In this document: in pieces, positions 18,356 through 27,879 of the stretch
Position numbering within the stretch: the first letter of the stretch is position 1
Layout of the letters: every line of letters begins with the position of its first letter
NCBI RefSeq assembly: GCF_000153105.1
Contig: NZ_CH672376.1
Span: 2,108,855 to 2,172,854 of the forward strand
DNA: 64,000 nucleotides
DNA from: Blastopirellula marina DSM 3645
Lineage (GTDB): Bacteria > Planctomycetota > Planctomycetia > Pirellulales > Pirellulaceae
Direction: 5' to 3'
Notes under the pieces: generated by a model
The model's database searches: none
The model's input: only the letters and a program-made list of their open reading frames with translations
What the model was told of the DNA's origin: nothing
Translations under genes and position numbers: made by a program

Positions 18356-19101
18356 ATTTCTTCGGCCTTTACCGGCGGAGGGGTCAGCATCACCGGAACG
18401 GAAGACTTCTTCTCAACTCCATCACGCGTGTAGACGCCGAGCTCGCGTTCGCTGTAGAGCGAAGGATCGGAAAGCGGCATGCCAGCGGCGACATCCAACG
18501 GATGAGGAATCCCATGTTCGACAAGAAACAGCTTCACCTGCGCGGCGTCGTTTTCTTCGAGCAAATAACGGCCGACCGACGCGAGATAGGCGTCGCGCAA
18601 GCGCTCCGCGTTTTGATAGCCGGCTCGTGCTTCGGCAGGCGCCTCTGGGGGCGGACCTTGCGGCGGAATGCTGGTGACGTTGTTCAGCGACTCGCTGATC
18701 ATGAAGTGCCGATGGTACAGCAGGCGCGGCCAATGAACTTCCAGGTTCGGAAACCGCCCTGCTCCGACCTGGTTGCCTGCGGCGTCAAGCAACTCATAAC
18801 GGACCAGATGACTCGCGCCGGGATTGGGCGCAAAAAAGCGGTAACCATGGTCCTTCAAAAAGGTGATGCGCAAATAGGGAGCGTACAGCTTTTCGACTTG
18901 CTGCGACAAATAACTAGATGGCGGGGGAGACGCCCAGGGACCGACGAACAGCGCGGTCACATGGATGAGCAGCAGAATGCTGACCCAGCCGCGTACGGCG
19001 CCGCTCCAAAGAATGCGCGGCTGCACGTCCGGCGTCGGCGTGGGGGCCGATACGATCGGACTAGGAGCGGCAGTGCGGGCAGTTCGACTGAGCTTCGCCA
19101 T
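18352..19101 (-). CDS. single-span membrane protein paired with HTTM
   Basis: About 249 residues from the ATG at 19101; a longer frame opens at 19167, and no clear ribosome site decides between them. A Pro/Thr/Ala-rich N-terminus precedes one membrane span (WVSILLLIHVTALFVGPWA). An outside region follows with YLRITFLKDHGYRFFAPNPG, YELLDAAGNQVGAGRFPNL and LLYHRHFMIS. The F-F-A-P-N-P motif is typical of small partners encoded next to HTTM proteins in planctomycetes. The function is unknown; the ATGA overlap with HTTM implies a complex. Confidence 0.8.
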   Translation of the reverse strand: MAKLSRTARTAAPSPIVSAPTPTPDVQPRILWSGAVRGWVSILLLIHVTALFVGPWASPPPSSYLSQQVEKLYAPYLRITFLKDHGYRFFAPNPGASHLVRYELLDAAGNQVGAGRFPNLEVHWPRLLYHRHFMISESLNNVTSIPPQGPPPEAPAEARAGYQNAERLRDAYLASVGRYLLEENDAAQVKLFLVEHGIPHPLDVAAGMPLSDPSLYSERELGVYTRDGVEKKSSVPVMLTPPPVKAEEI

Positions 19102-19193
19102 AGCGAACGGTTGTGCGTTGGATGCGTGGAGCAAATAGAAAGCTGCGACACGCATTTTATCGACCATGCCCGGCCGCTTGTCCCGCGCGGCGC

Positions 19194-19235
19194 AAAAAGA
19201 GACCCTCGCAGCGGAAAGGCCGACTGCGAGGGTCT
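19194..19235 (-). terminator. intrinsic terminator of the TIGR03000 gene
   Basis: A perfect 12-bp stem (AGACCCTCGCAG at 19200-19211 with CTGCGAGGGTCT at 19224-19235), followed on the minus strand by a T-run (19198-19194). It lies 35 bases past the stop at 19270. Confidence 0.9.
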
Positions 19236-19269
19236 TATGGTTTATGCAGATTGTCAGCGAATGCGTCGC

Positions 19270-20349
19270 TTACTTGGCCGAAGCAAGTTCGGTCGCGTCA
19301 AAGTCAAAGCTGATGTCGCGAACGTCGCCGGCAGCCAGGTTGATCACCTTCTCTTTGGTGATTTCACGACCGTCTTTGTTGACGGTAACCAGGATGCGGT
19401 AGTCGCTCCACACGGCGCCATTTTTCAGGGCGCTGGTGTTGTAGGTGCGAACTTCGCCGCTCGACGCAGTTTCGTTACCGGCCAGCGACACTTTGGCGTT
19501 GGCGGGAACGTGCAGCGTCAGCTTGGTGTCGACCGGTTCGCTGGCGACTTGCGGCTGATCCGCCGAGCCGTTGAACTCGAACGACAAGTTGGCCGAATCA
19601 CCGCCACCGAGTTGAACTTCTTTGGTCTCCACCACGGTCTTACCGTCACGAACCGTTTCGGCACGCAGTTGGTAGACGTACTTGAAGCCCGGCATCAGGT
19701 TACGCGAGACGAAGCGGCGTTGGAGCCCTTCGCTTGTCGTGGCCTTGCCGTTGACGAAGATTTTGACGTCCGAGGGGACTTCGACGTTGATGACGGCGTC
19801 GTTTTGAGCGCTGGTCATCGGGGTCGGCATCGCGTCAGCCGGAGCCGCTGGCATCACGTCCGTGCCAGGCGTAGCAGGAGCTTCATAGTAGTAGCTGCCG
19901 CCGTAGGTCGTGCCGGAGCTTCCGCCGCTCGAACCGCCGCTGCTGCCGTACGTGCCGGAGCTTCCGCCGCTCGAGTAGTAGCTGCCGCTCGATCCGCCCG
20001 AGCTACCGCCGCTCGAGTAGTGGCTGCGATAATATTTGTTCATGCGGTGATGTTGGACCAAACGGCTGATCAGTCCGCCGCTGCTGCCGTAGCTGCCCGA
20101 GCTTCCGCCGCTCGAATAGTAGCTGCCGCTCGAACCGCCCGAGCTGCCGCCGCTGGAATAGTAGCTGCCGCTCGAGCTTCCACCGCTGGAACCCCAGCTG
20201 CCGGAGCTGCCGCCGCTGGATCCCCAGCTGCAGGAACTTCCGCCGCTGGATCCCCATGAACCGTGCCAACCGGCTTGCACCGAAGTTGACATCAAACCGA
20301 TTGCCATTACGGCGGCCATCGCAGCCGCCTTGTGTCCTAGCCTCGCCAT
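19270..20349 (-). CDS. exported TIGR03000 repeat protein with Ser/Gly-rich region
   Basis: A 359-residue exported protein. The signal peptide is MARLGHKAAAMAAVMAIGL... ending near VQAG. Residues 25-170 are built of Ser/Gly/Tyr repeats (SSGGSSGSW, SSGGSSGSYY). Then come two TIGR03000 domains, a planctomycete-specific beta module of about 75 residues: VPSDVKIFVNGKATTSEGLQ and VPANAKVSLAGNETASSGEV mark their starts. The ATG at 20349 has AGGAG upstream and begins the signal peptide; 35 extra residues upstream would spoil it. Probable cell-surface or periplasmic structural protein. Confidence 0.9.
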   Translation of the reverse strand: MARLGHKAAAMAAVMAIGLMSTSVQAGWHGSWGSSGGSSCSWGSSGGSSGSWGSSGGSSSGSYYSSGGSSGGSSGSYYSSGGSSGSYGSSGGLISRLVQHHRMNKYYRSHYSSGGSSGGSSGSYYSSGGSSGTYGSSGGSSGGSSGTTYGGSYYYEAPATPGTDVMPAAPADAMPTPMTSAQNDAVINVEVPSDVKIFVNGKATTSEGLQRRFVSRNLMPGFKYVYQLRAETVRDGKTVVETKEVQLGGGDSANLSFEFNGSADQPQVASEPVDTKLTLHVPANAKVSLAGNETASSGEVRTYNTSALKNGAVWSDYRILVTVNKDGREITKEKVINLAAGDVRDISFDFDATELASAK

Positions 20350-20556
20350 CTTGCTGTATCTCCTAAAGCGTCTGAACGTTGTCCTACCGACTTGAGAGCA
20401 CTGGCGACGCCAGCTGCTATCACTCGAACATAACATGCTCCGACAGTAGTTCAAGCAGAATAGGTAAAATTTGAGGCCAGGTGCGATTGTTGCAATAGAG
20501 GGGGTCCTTTGACATAAATCCCTGCAGACGCCAATTTTAGGGACCTATTTTTCCGG

Positions 20557-21771
20557 TTAATCTGTTAGGGGGGTCATTTTGACATCGTCGAAGCAGGCCT
20601 CGCCGGTCGCGCCAAACAAACCGATTCGGAGCAGCGCTTCTCTAGCCGCAGGGGGGACGCGGATCGTTTCGTCAATCTGTCGCCAGTCCGAGTCGGCGAC
20701 AAAGGGACCGACGACTCCGCGGCCCACATCACGGCGAGCCGCATCATAAAAAGTGACCGCGATCATCGGGGCTTCGCGACGATCGTCGCCTAGCCCGATT
20801 TGGCTGGTTTTGACCCAGGCCGTGATTTGCAGACGATGAACATTTTCGCCATCGACGCCGAAGCCTTGCAGCGCCATCGAGGTTCGCCCTAGGTCGCTGT
20901 TTTGAAAGCGAACGAAACGTTTTCCTTGCGGCGCCGAATCGTCCTCGACCAACTCAAACTGGCGTTGATAGTACCAGCCGGCCATCTGATCATGCTCTTG
21001 CAAGTCGGCCTCAAAATCGCCGTTTGCGGCAAAGGGATGCAGCGGATCGGGTTTGACCTCACGATTGTCTTCGGCGGTTCCGGTCATCGGCACGAACAAC
21101 GTGGGACGCAGCGCTTCGGCGACGAGTTTTCCATCTTTCTTCGTAAACAAATAAAGGGTTTGCTGGTAGCGTTCCCCAACCGGGATGACCATGCGGCCCC
21201 CTTCGCGCAGTTGATCAATCAACGGTTGCGGCGGCTTTTCGGGGGAGCAAGTCACGATGATCTTGTCGAACGGCGCGTGCTCGGCCCACCCTTTGTAACC
21301 GTCGCCAATCTTCGTATGGACGTTTTCATAACCAAGTCGGCGCAGCGTTCGAGCGGCGCTGCGGCCCAGTTCCGGCACGATCTCGATCGAATAGACATCC
21401 TTCACCAGCGGACTAAGAATAGCCGCTTGAAATCCGCTGCCGGTGCCGATTTCCAGCACTTTGTCATCCGGTTTGGTTTCGAGCGACTCGGTCATGTAGG
21501 CGACGATGAACGGCGACGAAATCGTTTGTTGACCGCCGATCGGCAAGGCCATGTCGTAATAGGCTTGCGAGCGATACTTGTAAGCGACAAATTCATGCCG
21601 CGGCGTGCTCATCATCGATTGAATCACGCGCTGATCGGTGACGCCGTTCGCGATGACCGCTTCTTCCACCATCACGCGCCGCGCGGCGGCCGCTGGATCC
21701 TCGGCCGTTAGGGGACCAGCGCTGGCGAAGACGAGCAGCGACAACAAGAGAGTCAGTGAGGGGCGATGCAT
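20557..21771 (-). CDS. exported protein-L-isoaspartate O-methyltransferase with sugar-binding-like tail
   Basis: 404 residues from the ATG at 21771, which has GGAGGAA at a good distance and starts a signal peptide (MHRPSLTLLLSLLVFASAGPLTAE). The body is a PCMT: TPRHEFV, the Ser/Thr-rich GGQQTISSPFIVAYM, the SAM motif VLEIGTGSGFQAAIL, and VTCSPEKPPQPLIDQLREGG. PCMT repairs isoaspartyl residues using SAM. From about residue 255 a beta-sandwich follows (FEADLQEHDQMAGWYYQRQ ... ACFDDVKM), like CBM4/9-type galactose-binding folds. Export of a SAM-dependent enzyme is odd and raises the question of the SAM source. Confidence 0.88.
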   Translation of the reverse strand: MHRPSLTLLLSLLVFASAGPLTAEDPAAAARRVMVEEAVIANGVTDQRVIQSMMSTPRHEFVAYKYRSQAYYDMALPIGGQQTISSPFIVAYMTESLETKPDDKVLEIGTGSGFQAAILSPLVKDVYSIEIVPELGRSAARTLRRLGYENVHTKIGDGYKGWAEHAPFDKIIVTCSPEKPPQPLIDQLREGGRMVIPVGERYQQTLYLFTKKDGKLVAEALRPTLFVPMTGTAEDNREVKPDPLHPFAANGDFEADLQEHDQMAGWYYQRQFELVEDDSAPQGKRFVRFQNSDLGRTSMALQGFGVDGENVHRLQITAWVKTSQIGLGDDRREAPMIAVTFYDAARRDVGRGVVGPFVADSDWRQIDETIRVPPAAREALLRIGLFGATGEACFDDVKMTPLTD

Positions 21772-21927
21772 GATCGTGTTCCTCCAATCGTGCGGATTTT
21801 TGGGCGAATTCTGCAATTATAGCTTGTGGCTTCGCCAAATCGAAAAATCGTCGTGCGCTTGCGACGCGCCAGCGAATGTGAAACACTTGCGTACTCCCCC
21901 CGCCCTTTCGTACCGAATGGATCGATC

Positions 21928-22725
21928 ATGCGTACAAATCCGGTAAAGCAGAAGCTGAAAAATGGTCAGCCCACTTTTGGCGTCTGGCTTTCAATGGGCG
22001 ACTACTTTGCTACGCGAACGTTGGCCCGCATGCCGTGGGATTGGCTGACGCTGGATCTAGAACACTCGCCGATCGATTGGGCTCAGGCGGCGATCCTGTT
22101 TGGCGCCGTCGCCGACGCCGGCGGAGTGCCGCTGGCGCGTGTCCCCCGCGGTGACCATGACCTGATCAAACGAGTACTCGACGCCGGCGCTTGGGGGATT
22201 GTCGTGCCGATGGTCGATACCGTCGAGCAGGCGAAAGCGGCGATCGCGGCGGCCAAGTATCCGCCCCAGGGAGACCGCAGCGTCGGCGGCGGCATGCATT
22301 CGATGAACTTTGACGCTTCGCCCGACGAGTATTTCGCCGCCGCGAACGAAGAGATCTTGGTCGTGCTGCAGACCGAAAGTCCCCGCGGCGTCGCCAATGC
22401 GACAGAGATCTACGCGCTGCCGGGCTGCGACGCGATCTTCATCGGACCGAACGATCTGTGGGCCCAGATGAAGACGGTCGAAAATCCCAACCCCACCCAA
22501 GCCGGACACGAAGCGTTGATCCAAGAGGTGATCTCGACCGGCAAAGATGTCGGCACGCCGACCGGCATGCATGTGATGACGGCGGAACAAGCGCTGCAAC
22601 GTGCCGAACAGGGAATGCAATTTATCGCGATCGGCAGCGATGTTCGCATGATGGCGCTCGAAGCGGAAGCGACCCTAAAAAAATTGCGTCCCGAGGAAGG
22701 GACGCAAAGCGTGGTTCATTACTAG
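21928..22725 (+). CDS. HpcH/HpaI family aldolase
   Basis: A 265-residue class II aldolase of the HpaI type (2-keto-3-deoxy sugar acid or 4-hydroxy-2-oxo acid aldolases). Motifs: [22 protein letters not shown] (base region), [54 protein letters not shown] and FIGPNDLW for metal and pyruvate handling. The ATG at 21928 starts the family N-terminus; a longer frame from 21826 is not homologous-looking. The natural substrate cannot be read from sequence. It is divergent from the PCMT gene by 156 bases. Its last 50 bases contain a terminator acting on the opposite strand. Confidence 0.88.
   Translation: MRTNPVKQKLKNGQPTFGVWLSMGDYFATRTLARMPWDWLTLDLEHSPIDWAQAAILFGAVADAGGVPLARVPRGDHDLIKRVLDAGAWGIVVPMVDTVEQAKAAIAAAKYPPQGDRSVGGGMHSMNFDASPDEYFAAANEEILVVLQTESPRGVANATEIYALPGCDAIFIGPNDLWAQMKTVENPNPTQAGHEALIQEVISTGKDVGTPTGMHVMTAEQALQRAEQGMQFIAIGSDVRMMALEAEATLKKLRPEEGTQSVVHY
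22677..22707 (-). terminator. intrinsic terminator of the PSCyt operon, inside the aldolase gene
   Basis: TTGCGTCCC (22684-22692) pairs perfectly with GGGACGCAA (22699-22707) over a 6-base loop. On the minus strand it is followed by seven T (22683-22677). It lies 50 bases past the stop of the last operon gene and within the coding 3' end of the convergent aldolase gene. Confidence 0.85.
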
Positions 22726-22757
22726 GGCCGACCCGGTAGATTTCTCGGCCGGGGAGA

Positions 22758-25292
22758 CTACTTGGCGACCTCCGAGACTTGGGTCTCGGGGGGCGCGTCG
22801 GCCGAAACCTGTTGCGGCTGTGCGGCGTAGGCGGCCGCTTCCGCTTTCAGCTTGGTGAGCGTCGACTCGGCGGCGGCGAGCGATTTTTTGGTCGCTTCGA
22901 CGGCGGCGGCGCGTTCTCCCTGTTGCTTTTCCAGTTCGGCCAATTCGGTCGTCAGCTTCGCTTTCGCTTCCTCGGCTTGTTTGATCGCCGCTTGACGTTG
23001 CTGCGTCTCTTTGGCGTAACCGGCGATAGCGCTTTCCAACTGCTTCTGCTTGGCCTGGGCGGCGACGATCACCTTCTTGACGCCGTCCAGGTCGGCCTTG
23101 GATTTGGCGACCGCAGCGGCCTTCTGTTGACGTTCTCCGTCTAGACGCTGCGATTCGGCGGTTTGCTTTTTCACTTCCGCGTCATCCGCCGCAACCTGTT
23201 GCTCCAACCGCTTGGCGGCAGCGGCTTGGGCTTCTGCGGCTTTCGTCAGCTTGGCGACTTCCGCCGTAGCGGCCGCCGCCAGCGATGTGGCTTGATCCGC
23301 TGCGATCTTGGCGGCGTCGGCGGCTTTGCGATTTTCGGCGACTTGTTGCGTGAGCGCTTCTTTGTCGGCGTCGGTCGCCGAAACAAGTTGCTCTTCCGAA
23401 GTCTTCAGAGCCGCCGCCGTCGAAGTCGCGGCCGCGGTCGCTTTGGTCGCATCGGCCTTGGCGGTCGCTTCTTTTTGCTTCGCCGCTTCGGTTTGTTGCG
23501 TCGCCGTGGTGAGCGCTGTTTGGGCGGCTTTTAATTCCGCTTGGCGCTTGGTGAGTTGGGCGGCGGCGTTTTTCATCTTCTCTTGGGCGCCTTGGACCGA
23601 CTTCACCGCTTGGGCGAGTTCCTGATCCATTTTGGCGATAGCGGCTTCCAGCGATTTTTGCTTGTCGCCGTTCTGCTTGATCGCGGCGATTTGAGCATTC
23701 TTTTCGCTATCCGCTGTTTTCGTGTTAGCGGCGAGATCGGCGATTTCTTTTTGCAGGCGCGCCAGCGCTTCGACGTTGGCGGTTTGCTGTGACTTCTTGT
23801 CGGCCACTGATTTAACGGCGGCTGCAAGTTGAGTCGCCGCTTCGTCGGCTTTCGCTTTTGCGGCGGTCTGCGCCGTTTGCTGAGTCGCGATCTGCATCTC
23901 GTAGGTGGGCGGGTTCGGCGGCAGTTGGGCCACTTCTTCCATCTTCTCAAGATCCCACATTCGCACGATGCCGTTCCAATCGCCGGCGATGAGGCGTTTG
24001 CCGTCGTAGGTCAAAACCGCTTCTAAGGCGATGTCGTCGCAGGCGGGCGACTTCTTTTCTTCTTTGCCGTCGCCGCTGAAGACTTTGGCGAAGCGATCAC
24101 GACCTGCCGTCGCGAGTCGACCATCTTGGCCAAAGCGGACGCATTCGGTGCCGCCGCCGTGTGCGTTGAACGATTTGATCGTTTTGCCTTCGTTCATTTC
24201 CCACAGTTTTACGGCGCTGTCTTCGCTGGCCGAAGCGAGCACATTGGAATCCCCGCGCCAGGAGACGGCGGTGATCGCCGCTTTGTGACCTTGCAGATTC
24301 AGATACTCTTGGGCCGCGTCCGCTTCCCAAACGAAGAGACCATTGGCGCGATCGCCGCTCGCCAAGAGAACGCCATCGGGGCTGTATTCGAGCGCCGTCA
24401 CCCAATCCGTGTGCTTTTTGATCTCGTGCAGCAGCGACCCATCCTCGGTCGAGTAAATCCGGATGATCTTTTGCGGACCGCCCAGCGCGACGCGGGTCAG
24501 GCTCGGGTTGATATCGGCGGCCAAGACGACGTCCAACTCATCACCCAACTTCATCAAACGCTTGCCGGTGCGGACTTCGTACAAGACGACCGTGCCGGAG
24601 TGCGCTCCGCGACCGCCGCCGGCCAGCAATAGTTCGCCGTTGCGACTGAAGCGGAGGATGTACGCAATTCCTTCGGGATAGGGAAGGATGCCGAGCAGTT
24701 GTCCGTTGTCGGTGTTGTACAGAGAGATCTGCTTTTGTCCAGCGACTGCGGCTAGCGGCGCCCAAGGGCTGGTTGCGATTGAAGAGACGGCCGCGGCGCG
24801 ATCGGTATAAACGATCGGCTCACGCCAAACGTTCTCTGGCATCGCCGCCGGACCTTCCGGCTTGCCGGTTGTCGTCGGACCGGCCATTTTCAGGCTCGGC
24901 TTGTTCGACTTCTTCGCGGTCGAGCCGCTGTTTTCCAACGCGCCCATTTCGATCCAGGCTTTGATTAGATCGAGCTTTGGTTGCGGCAGTTTGTCTTGAT
25001 TGGGAGGCATCGCGGGAGTGTCGATATGCGCGACCAGATCCCACAGACGCGAACTTTCGATGTCCTGCGCGACGATCACTTCGCCGCTGGAGCCCCCTTC
25101 CATCGATTTGCCAAACGAGTCAAGGGCGAGTCCGCCTTTGGCGTCGGATTGATTATGGCAAGAGAAGCAGTGCTCGCGAAAAATCGCCCGCACATGATCG
25201 TCGTAGGTGATCTTGGGGCTGGCCGGCTTCTCTTGCGCGGCCAACGGAGCGGCGACCAACAACAACATCGCGGTGGTGTAGATTTTTTTCAT
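22758..25292 (-). CDS. PSCyt1 cytochrome - WD40 - coiled-coil protein
   Basis: 844 residues. The signal peptide is MKKIYTTAMLLLVAAPLAAQ. A planctomycete cytochrome domain (PSCyt1-like) follows with the heme motif HCFSCHNQSDAKGGL near residue 43 and DTPAMPPNQDKLPQPKLDLI. Residues about 170-460 are WD40 repeats (VTALEYSPDGVLLASGD, AVSWRGDSNVLASASEDSAV). From about 480 to 830 the protein is Ala/Lys/Gln-rich coiled coil. It is last in a four-gene minus-strand operon, 81 bases after the DUF1549/DUF1553 gene. These operons are expanded in planctomycetes; links to polysaccharide use and envelope electron transfer have been proposed, but the function is unproven. Confidence 0.9.
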   Translation of the reverse strand: MKKIYTTAMLLLVAAPLAAQEKPASPKITYDDHVRAIFREHCFSCHNQSDAKGGLALDSFGKSMEGGSSGEVIVAQDIESSRLWDLVAHIDTPAMPPNQDKLPQPKLDLIKAWIEMGALENSGSTAKKSNKPSLKMAGPTTTGKPEGPAAMPENVWREPIVYTDRAAAVSSIATSPWAPLAAVAGQKQISLYNTDNGQLLGILPYPEGIAYILRFSRNGELLLAGGGRGAHSGTVVLYEVRTGKRLMKLGDELDVVLAADINPSLTRVALGGPQKIIRIYSTEDGSLLHEIKKHTDWVTALEYSPDGVLLASGDRANGLFVWEADAAQEYLNLQGHKAAITAVSWRGDSNVLASASEDSAVKLWEMNEGKTIKSFNAHGGGTECVRFGQDGRLATAGRDRFAKVFSGDGKEEKKSPACDDIALEAVLTYDGKRLIAGDWNGIVRMWDLEKMEEVAQLPPNPPTYEMQIATQQTAQTAAKAKADEAATQLAAAVKSVADKKSQQTANVEALARLQKEIADLAANTKTADSEKNAQIAAIKQNGDKQKSLEAAIAKMDQELAQAVKSVQGAQEKMKNAAAQLTKRQAELKAAQTALTTATQQTEAAKQKEATAKADATKATAAATSTAAALKTSEEQLVSATDADKEALTQQVAENRKAADAAKIAADQATSLAAAATAEVAKLTKAAEAQAAAAKRLEQQVAADDAEVKKQTAESQRLDGERQQKAAAVAKSKADLDGVKKVIVAAQAKQKQLESAIAGYAKETQQRQAAIKQAEEAKAKLTTELAELEKQQGERAAAVEATKKSLAAAESTLTKLKAEAAAYAAQPQQVSADAPPETQVSEVAK

Positions 25293-25373
25293 AGCAGACT
25301 AGCGTCGGAAGGAAGCGAGGCAGGAAATCAAGCAGCGGCGACCAGGCGTCGCCGCTCACTGCGAAATTGCGTC

Positions 25374-27809
25374 TTAGTGGTTGAACAGGAACTCTCGCGA
25401 GTTCAGCACCGCCCAGAAGATATCCTCCAAGGCTTGCTGCTTATTCTCATCTTGATCAATCACCGCCAGAAGGCGAGTCTTTTCTTCTTCGGTCGGCTTG
25501 CGACTAAGGCAGCGAACATAAATCTGCTCCATCACTTGATCTGGCGTCAGCTTGTCTTCTTTGAGCCAGGTGCTGACCAGCTTGCCTTGTGAGATCTTCC
25601 CTTGCGTCGCGTCGCCGTTCAGCATGTGCAGAGCTTGCGACAAAGTGGGAGAAGTCTTCGCTTCACACGCACAAACCGTCGCACGTTCGGCGCGGCCGAA
25701 GGTGGTCAGGAAGTAGGTCGAAGTTTTGCCGTCGGCGATCTGGACCGCTCGGGCGCCAAGCGGGAGACCTTTGAACTTATCTTTGGTCTCGGTCGATTGG
25801 CTAATGCAGTCGAGCAGTTGTTCCGCCGGAATGCGGCGAACTTGCGAGTAGGCGAAATTCTTGGTGTCGGTCTTGTTCAATTCATTCGGCAACGTCGACC
25901 GTTGATAGGCGTGCGACGCACAGATGTCTCGAACCAACTTTTTGAAGTCGTACTTGTACTCGATCAGTTTGGCCGACAAAGCTTCCAGCAGTTCCGGATT
26001 GCTGGCCGGGTTGCTGACGCGGATATCGTCGACCGGATCGATGACGCCGACCCCAAAGAAGTGATCCCAGATTCGATTGGCCGTATTGGTCGCAAAGAAC
26101 GGGTTCTCTGGCGAAGTGAGCCAATCGGCCAAAACTTCGCGGCGATCGCGGCCCTTTAAGTCGGGCTGTTCGCCGCCGAGGAACTTTGGCGCCATCACGC
26201 GGTTGTCGACCAAATGGCGAACGTCGCCGCCGCGTCGATCATAGATGATGCGTTCGCGTTCATCTTCCGCATTCTTGCGTCCGACTTGGGCGAAGAAGGC
26301 GGCGAAGCTGTAATAGTCGTCCATCGTCCAACGATCGAACGGATGGTTGTGGCACTGCGCACACTGCGTGCGAATGCCCATAAAGACCTGAGCGACGTTT
26401 TCCGCCGTCTTCAGGGTGTCGCGTTCGATCTCGTAGAAGTTGGTGGGAGGATTGCTAAACGTACCGCCGGTAGCGCCGAGCATCTCGCGAACCATCTCGT
26501 CCAACGGAACCCCGTTGGCGATTTTCTCTTGCAACCAACTGTTGTACAGGAAGGCCGATTTGTAGCTGACGCGATTGTTTTCGCTCTTGATCATCAGCAA
26601 CTGGGCCCATTTCATCGCCCAGATTTCGGCAAACTCTTTCCGCTCGAGCAGGCGATCGACCAGCTTCACGCGTTTGTCGGCCGATTGGTCGGCCATGAAC
26701 TCAGCGTATTCTTCTTCGCTCGGCAATTGGCCGGTGATGTCAATCGTCACACGGCGGAGATATTCTTCGTCGGTGCAGAGTCCGCTAGGAGTAATCCGCA
26801 GCTTGTGCAACTTGGCGCCGACCAGTTTATCAATGTAATTGCCCTCGATCGCCGGCTTTTCGTAGTTCAGGTCTTTGGGCAGGACGATGACTTGGCTGCC
26901 GACCGTATGCGTGTCGAAGCGAGCCATCACGAACGCTTCGCCTCGATTGGCGGCGACCGCCATGCCATCTTTTCCGACCGGCACCGAGTTGTCGTTGCTG
27001 GTCAAAAAGACGGCCAGGTCGGTAATGTCGCGGGTGGTGCCATCGGCGTAAAAGCCTTTGACGATAAACTGCTGTTTGGCGCCTTCCCCTTCCAAAACGG
27101 CCTTGGGAGGATAGATTTCGATCTTTTCACAAAGCGGCGGTTCGCTGGCGTCGCGTTGAGCGCCGGTTTCGAGCCAACGCAGCAGCGTCGAGTAATACTC
27201 AGAGTCTTGATCGAACAGCTTACCGCCGGTATGCGGAACCGAGCCGATCGCTTTTTCCATCAACAGGCTCGCCTCTGGAACGGCTAGGTTGATGCGGCGT
27301 GCCGCCAATTCGCGGGTCACGCGGTCATAGTCGCCGTTGGGATCAAAGCCGAAGAGCGAAAGACGGAAGCCATCTTTGCCGCGAGCCGCGCCATGGCAAC
27401 TGCCGGTATTACAACCGGATCGCATGAAGACCGGCATGACGTCCTGTTTGAAGCTCACGGCGCGTTCGGCGCCTGCTTGTTCCACTTTGACCGGCACTTC
27501 CGACTTGAAGCCGGAATATTCGATGGTCAGCTTGGTCTCGCCATCGGCGGCCGGCAACAACGTCGTCCCCTGCAACTTGACGATTTTTTCATCGCCAACC
27601 GACCATTTGGCTTCGCTGGTGACGTCAATGGTGACATCATCGGCGCGGGTCGCACGCACGACAAAATTTTGCTGATCGCGTGACGTCAACAATTCGGCCG
27701 ATTCGGGATAGACGTCGATCTTGACGATCTCCGACTCGGCTACGGCCAGAGCGGCCATGCCGACGGTCATCGCGAGGGCGATCATCCCTGAGGCTGTCAT
27801 TTGTTTCAC
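25374..27809 (-). CDS. DUF1549/DUF1553 cytochrome protein with Ig-like domains
   Basis: 811 residues. I place the start at GTG 27809 because CTAGGAGAA lies 7 bases upstream; an ATG three codons later is the alternative. A signal peptide (MIALAMTVGMAALAVAES) comes first. An Ig-like BIG2-type domain (VYPESAELLTSRDQQNFVV), a heme-like motif with unusual C-x4-CH spacing (GCNTGSCHG) and a second Ig-like region follow. Next are DUF1549 (RVTIDITGQLPSEEEYAEF) with CAQCHNHPFDRW, and DUF1553 toward the C-terminus (DWLTSPENPFFATNTANRIW). Exported, likely heme-binding. It is third in its operon. Confidence 0.9.
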   Translation of the reverse strand: MKQMTASGMIALAMTVGMAALAVAESEIVKIDVYPESAELLTSRDQQNFVVRATRADDVTIDVTSEAKWSVGDEKIVKLQGTTLLPAADGETKLTIEYSGFKSEVPVKVEQAGAERAVSFKQDVMPVFMRSGCNTGSCHGAARGKDGFRLSLFGFDPNGDYDRVTRELAARRINLAVPEASLLMEKAIGSVPHTGGKLFDQDSEYYSTLLRWLETGAQRDASEPPLCEKIEIYPPKAVLEGEGAKQQFIVKGFYADGTTRDITDLAVFLTSNDNSVPVGKDGMAVAANRGEAFVMARFDTHTVGSQVIVLPKDLNYEKPAIEGNYIDKLVGAKLHKLRITPSGLCTDEEYLRRVTIDITGQLPSEEEYAEFMADQSADKRVKLVDRLLERKEFAEIWAMKWAQLLMIKSENNRVSYKSAFLYNSWLQEKIANGVPLDEMVREMLGATGGTFSNPPTNFYEIERDTLKTAENVAQVFMGIRTQCAQCHNHPFDRWTMDDYYSFAAFFAQVGRKNAEDERERIIYDRRGGDVRHLVDNRVMAPKFLGGEQPDLKGRDRREVLADWLTSPENPFFATNTANRIWDHFFGVGVIDPVDDIRVSNPASNPELLEALSAKLIEYKYDFKKLVRDICASHAYQRSTLPNELNKTDTKNFAYSQVRRIPAEQLLDCISQSTETKDKFKGLPLGARAVQIADGKTSTYFLTTFGRAERATVCACEAKTSPTLSQALHMLNGDATQGKISQGKLVSTWLKEDKLTPDQVMEQIYVRCLSRKPTEEEKTRLLAVIDQDENKQQALEDIFWAVLNSREFLFNH

Positions 27810-27879
27810 AGCAATTCTCCTAGTCTTATTGTCGCTTCCGGGGGGGAAGTCGTATGCGTTGGTAACGTTGGAAAAGAAA

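Noticed and set aside
18502-20259. Plus-strand frame of about 580 codons opposite the HTTM partner and TIGR03000 genes
   Set aside because: It spans two real minus-strand genes and the terminator between them, and ends in Ala repeats that mirror Ser/Gly repeats.
26214-27287. Plus-strand frame of about 360 codons opposite the DUF1549/1553 gene
   Set aside because: Antisense to a well-supported coding region; no family features.
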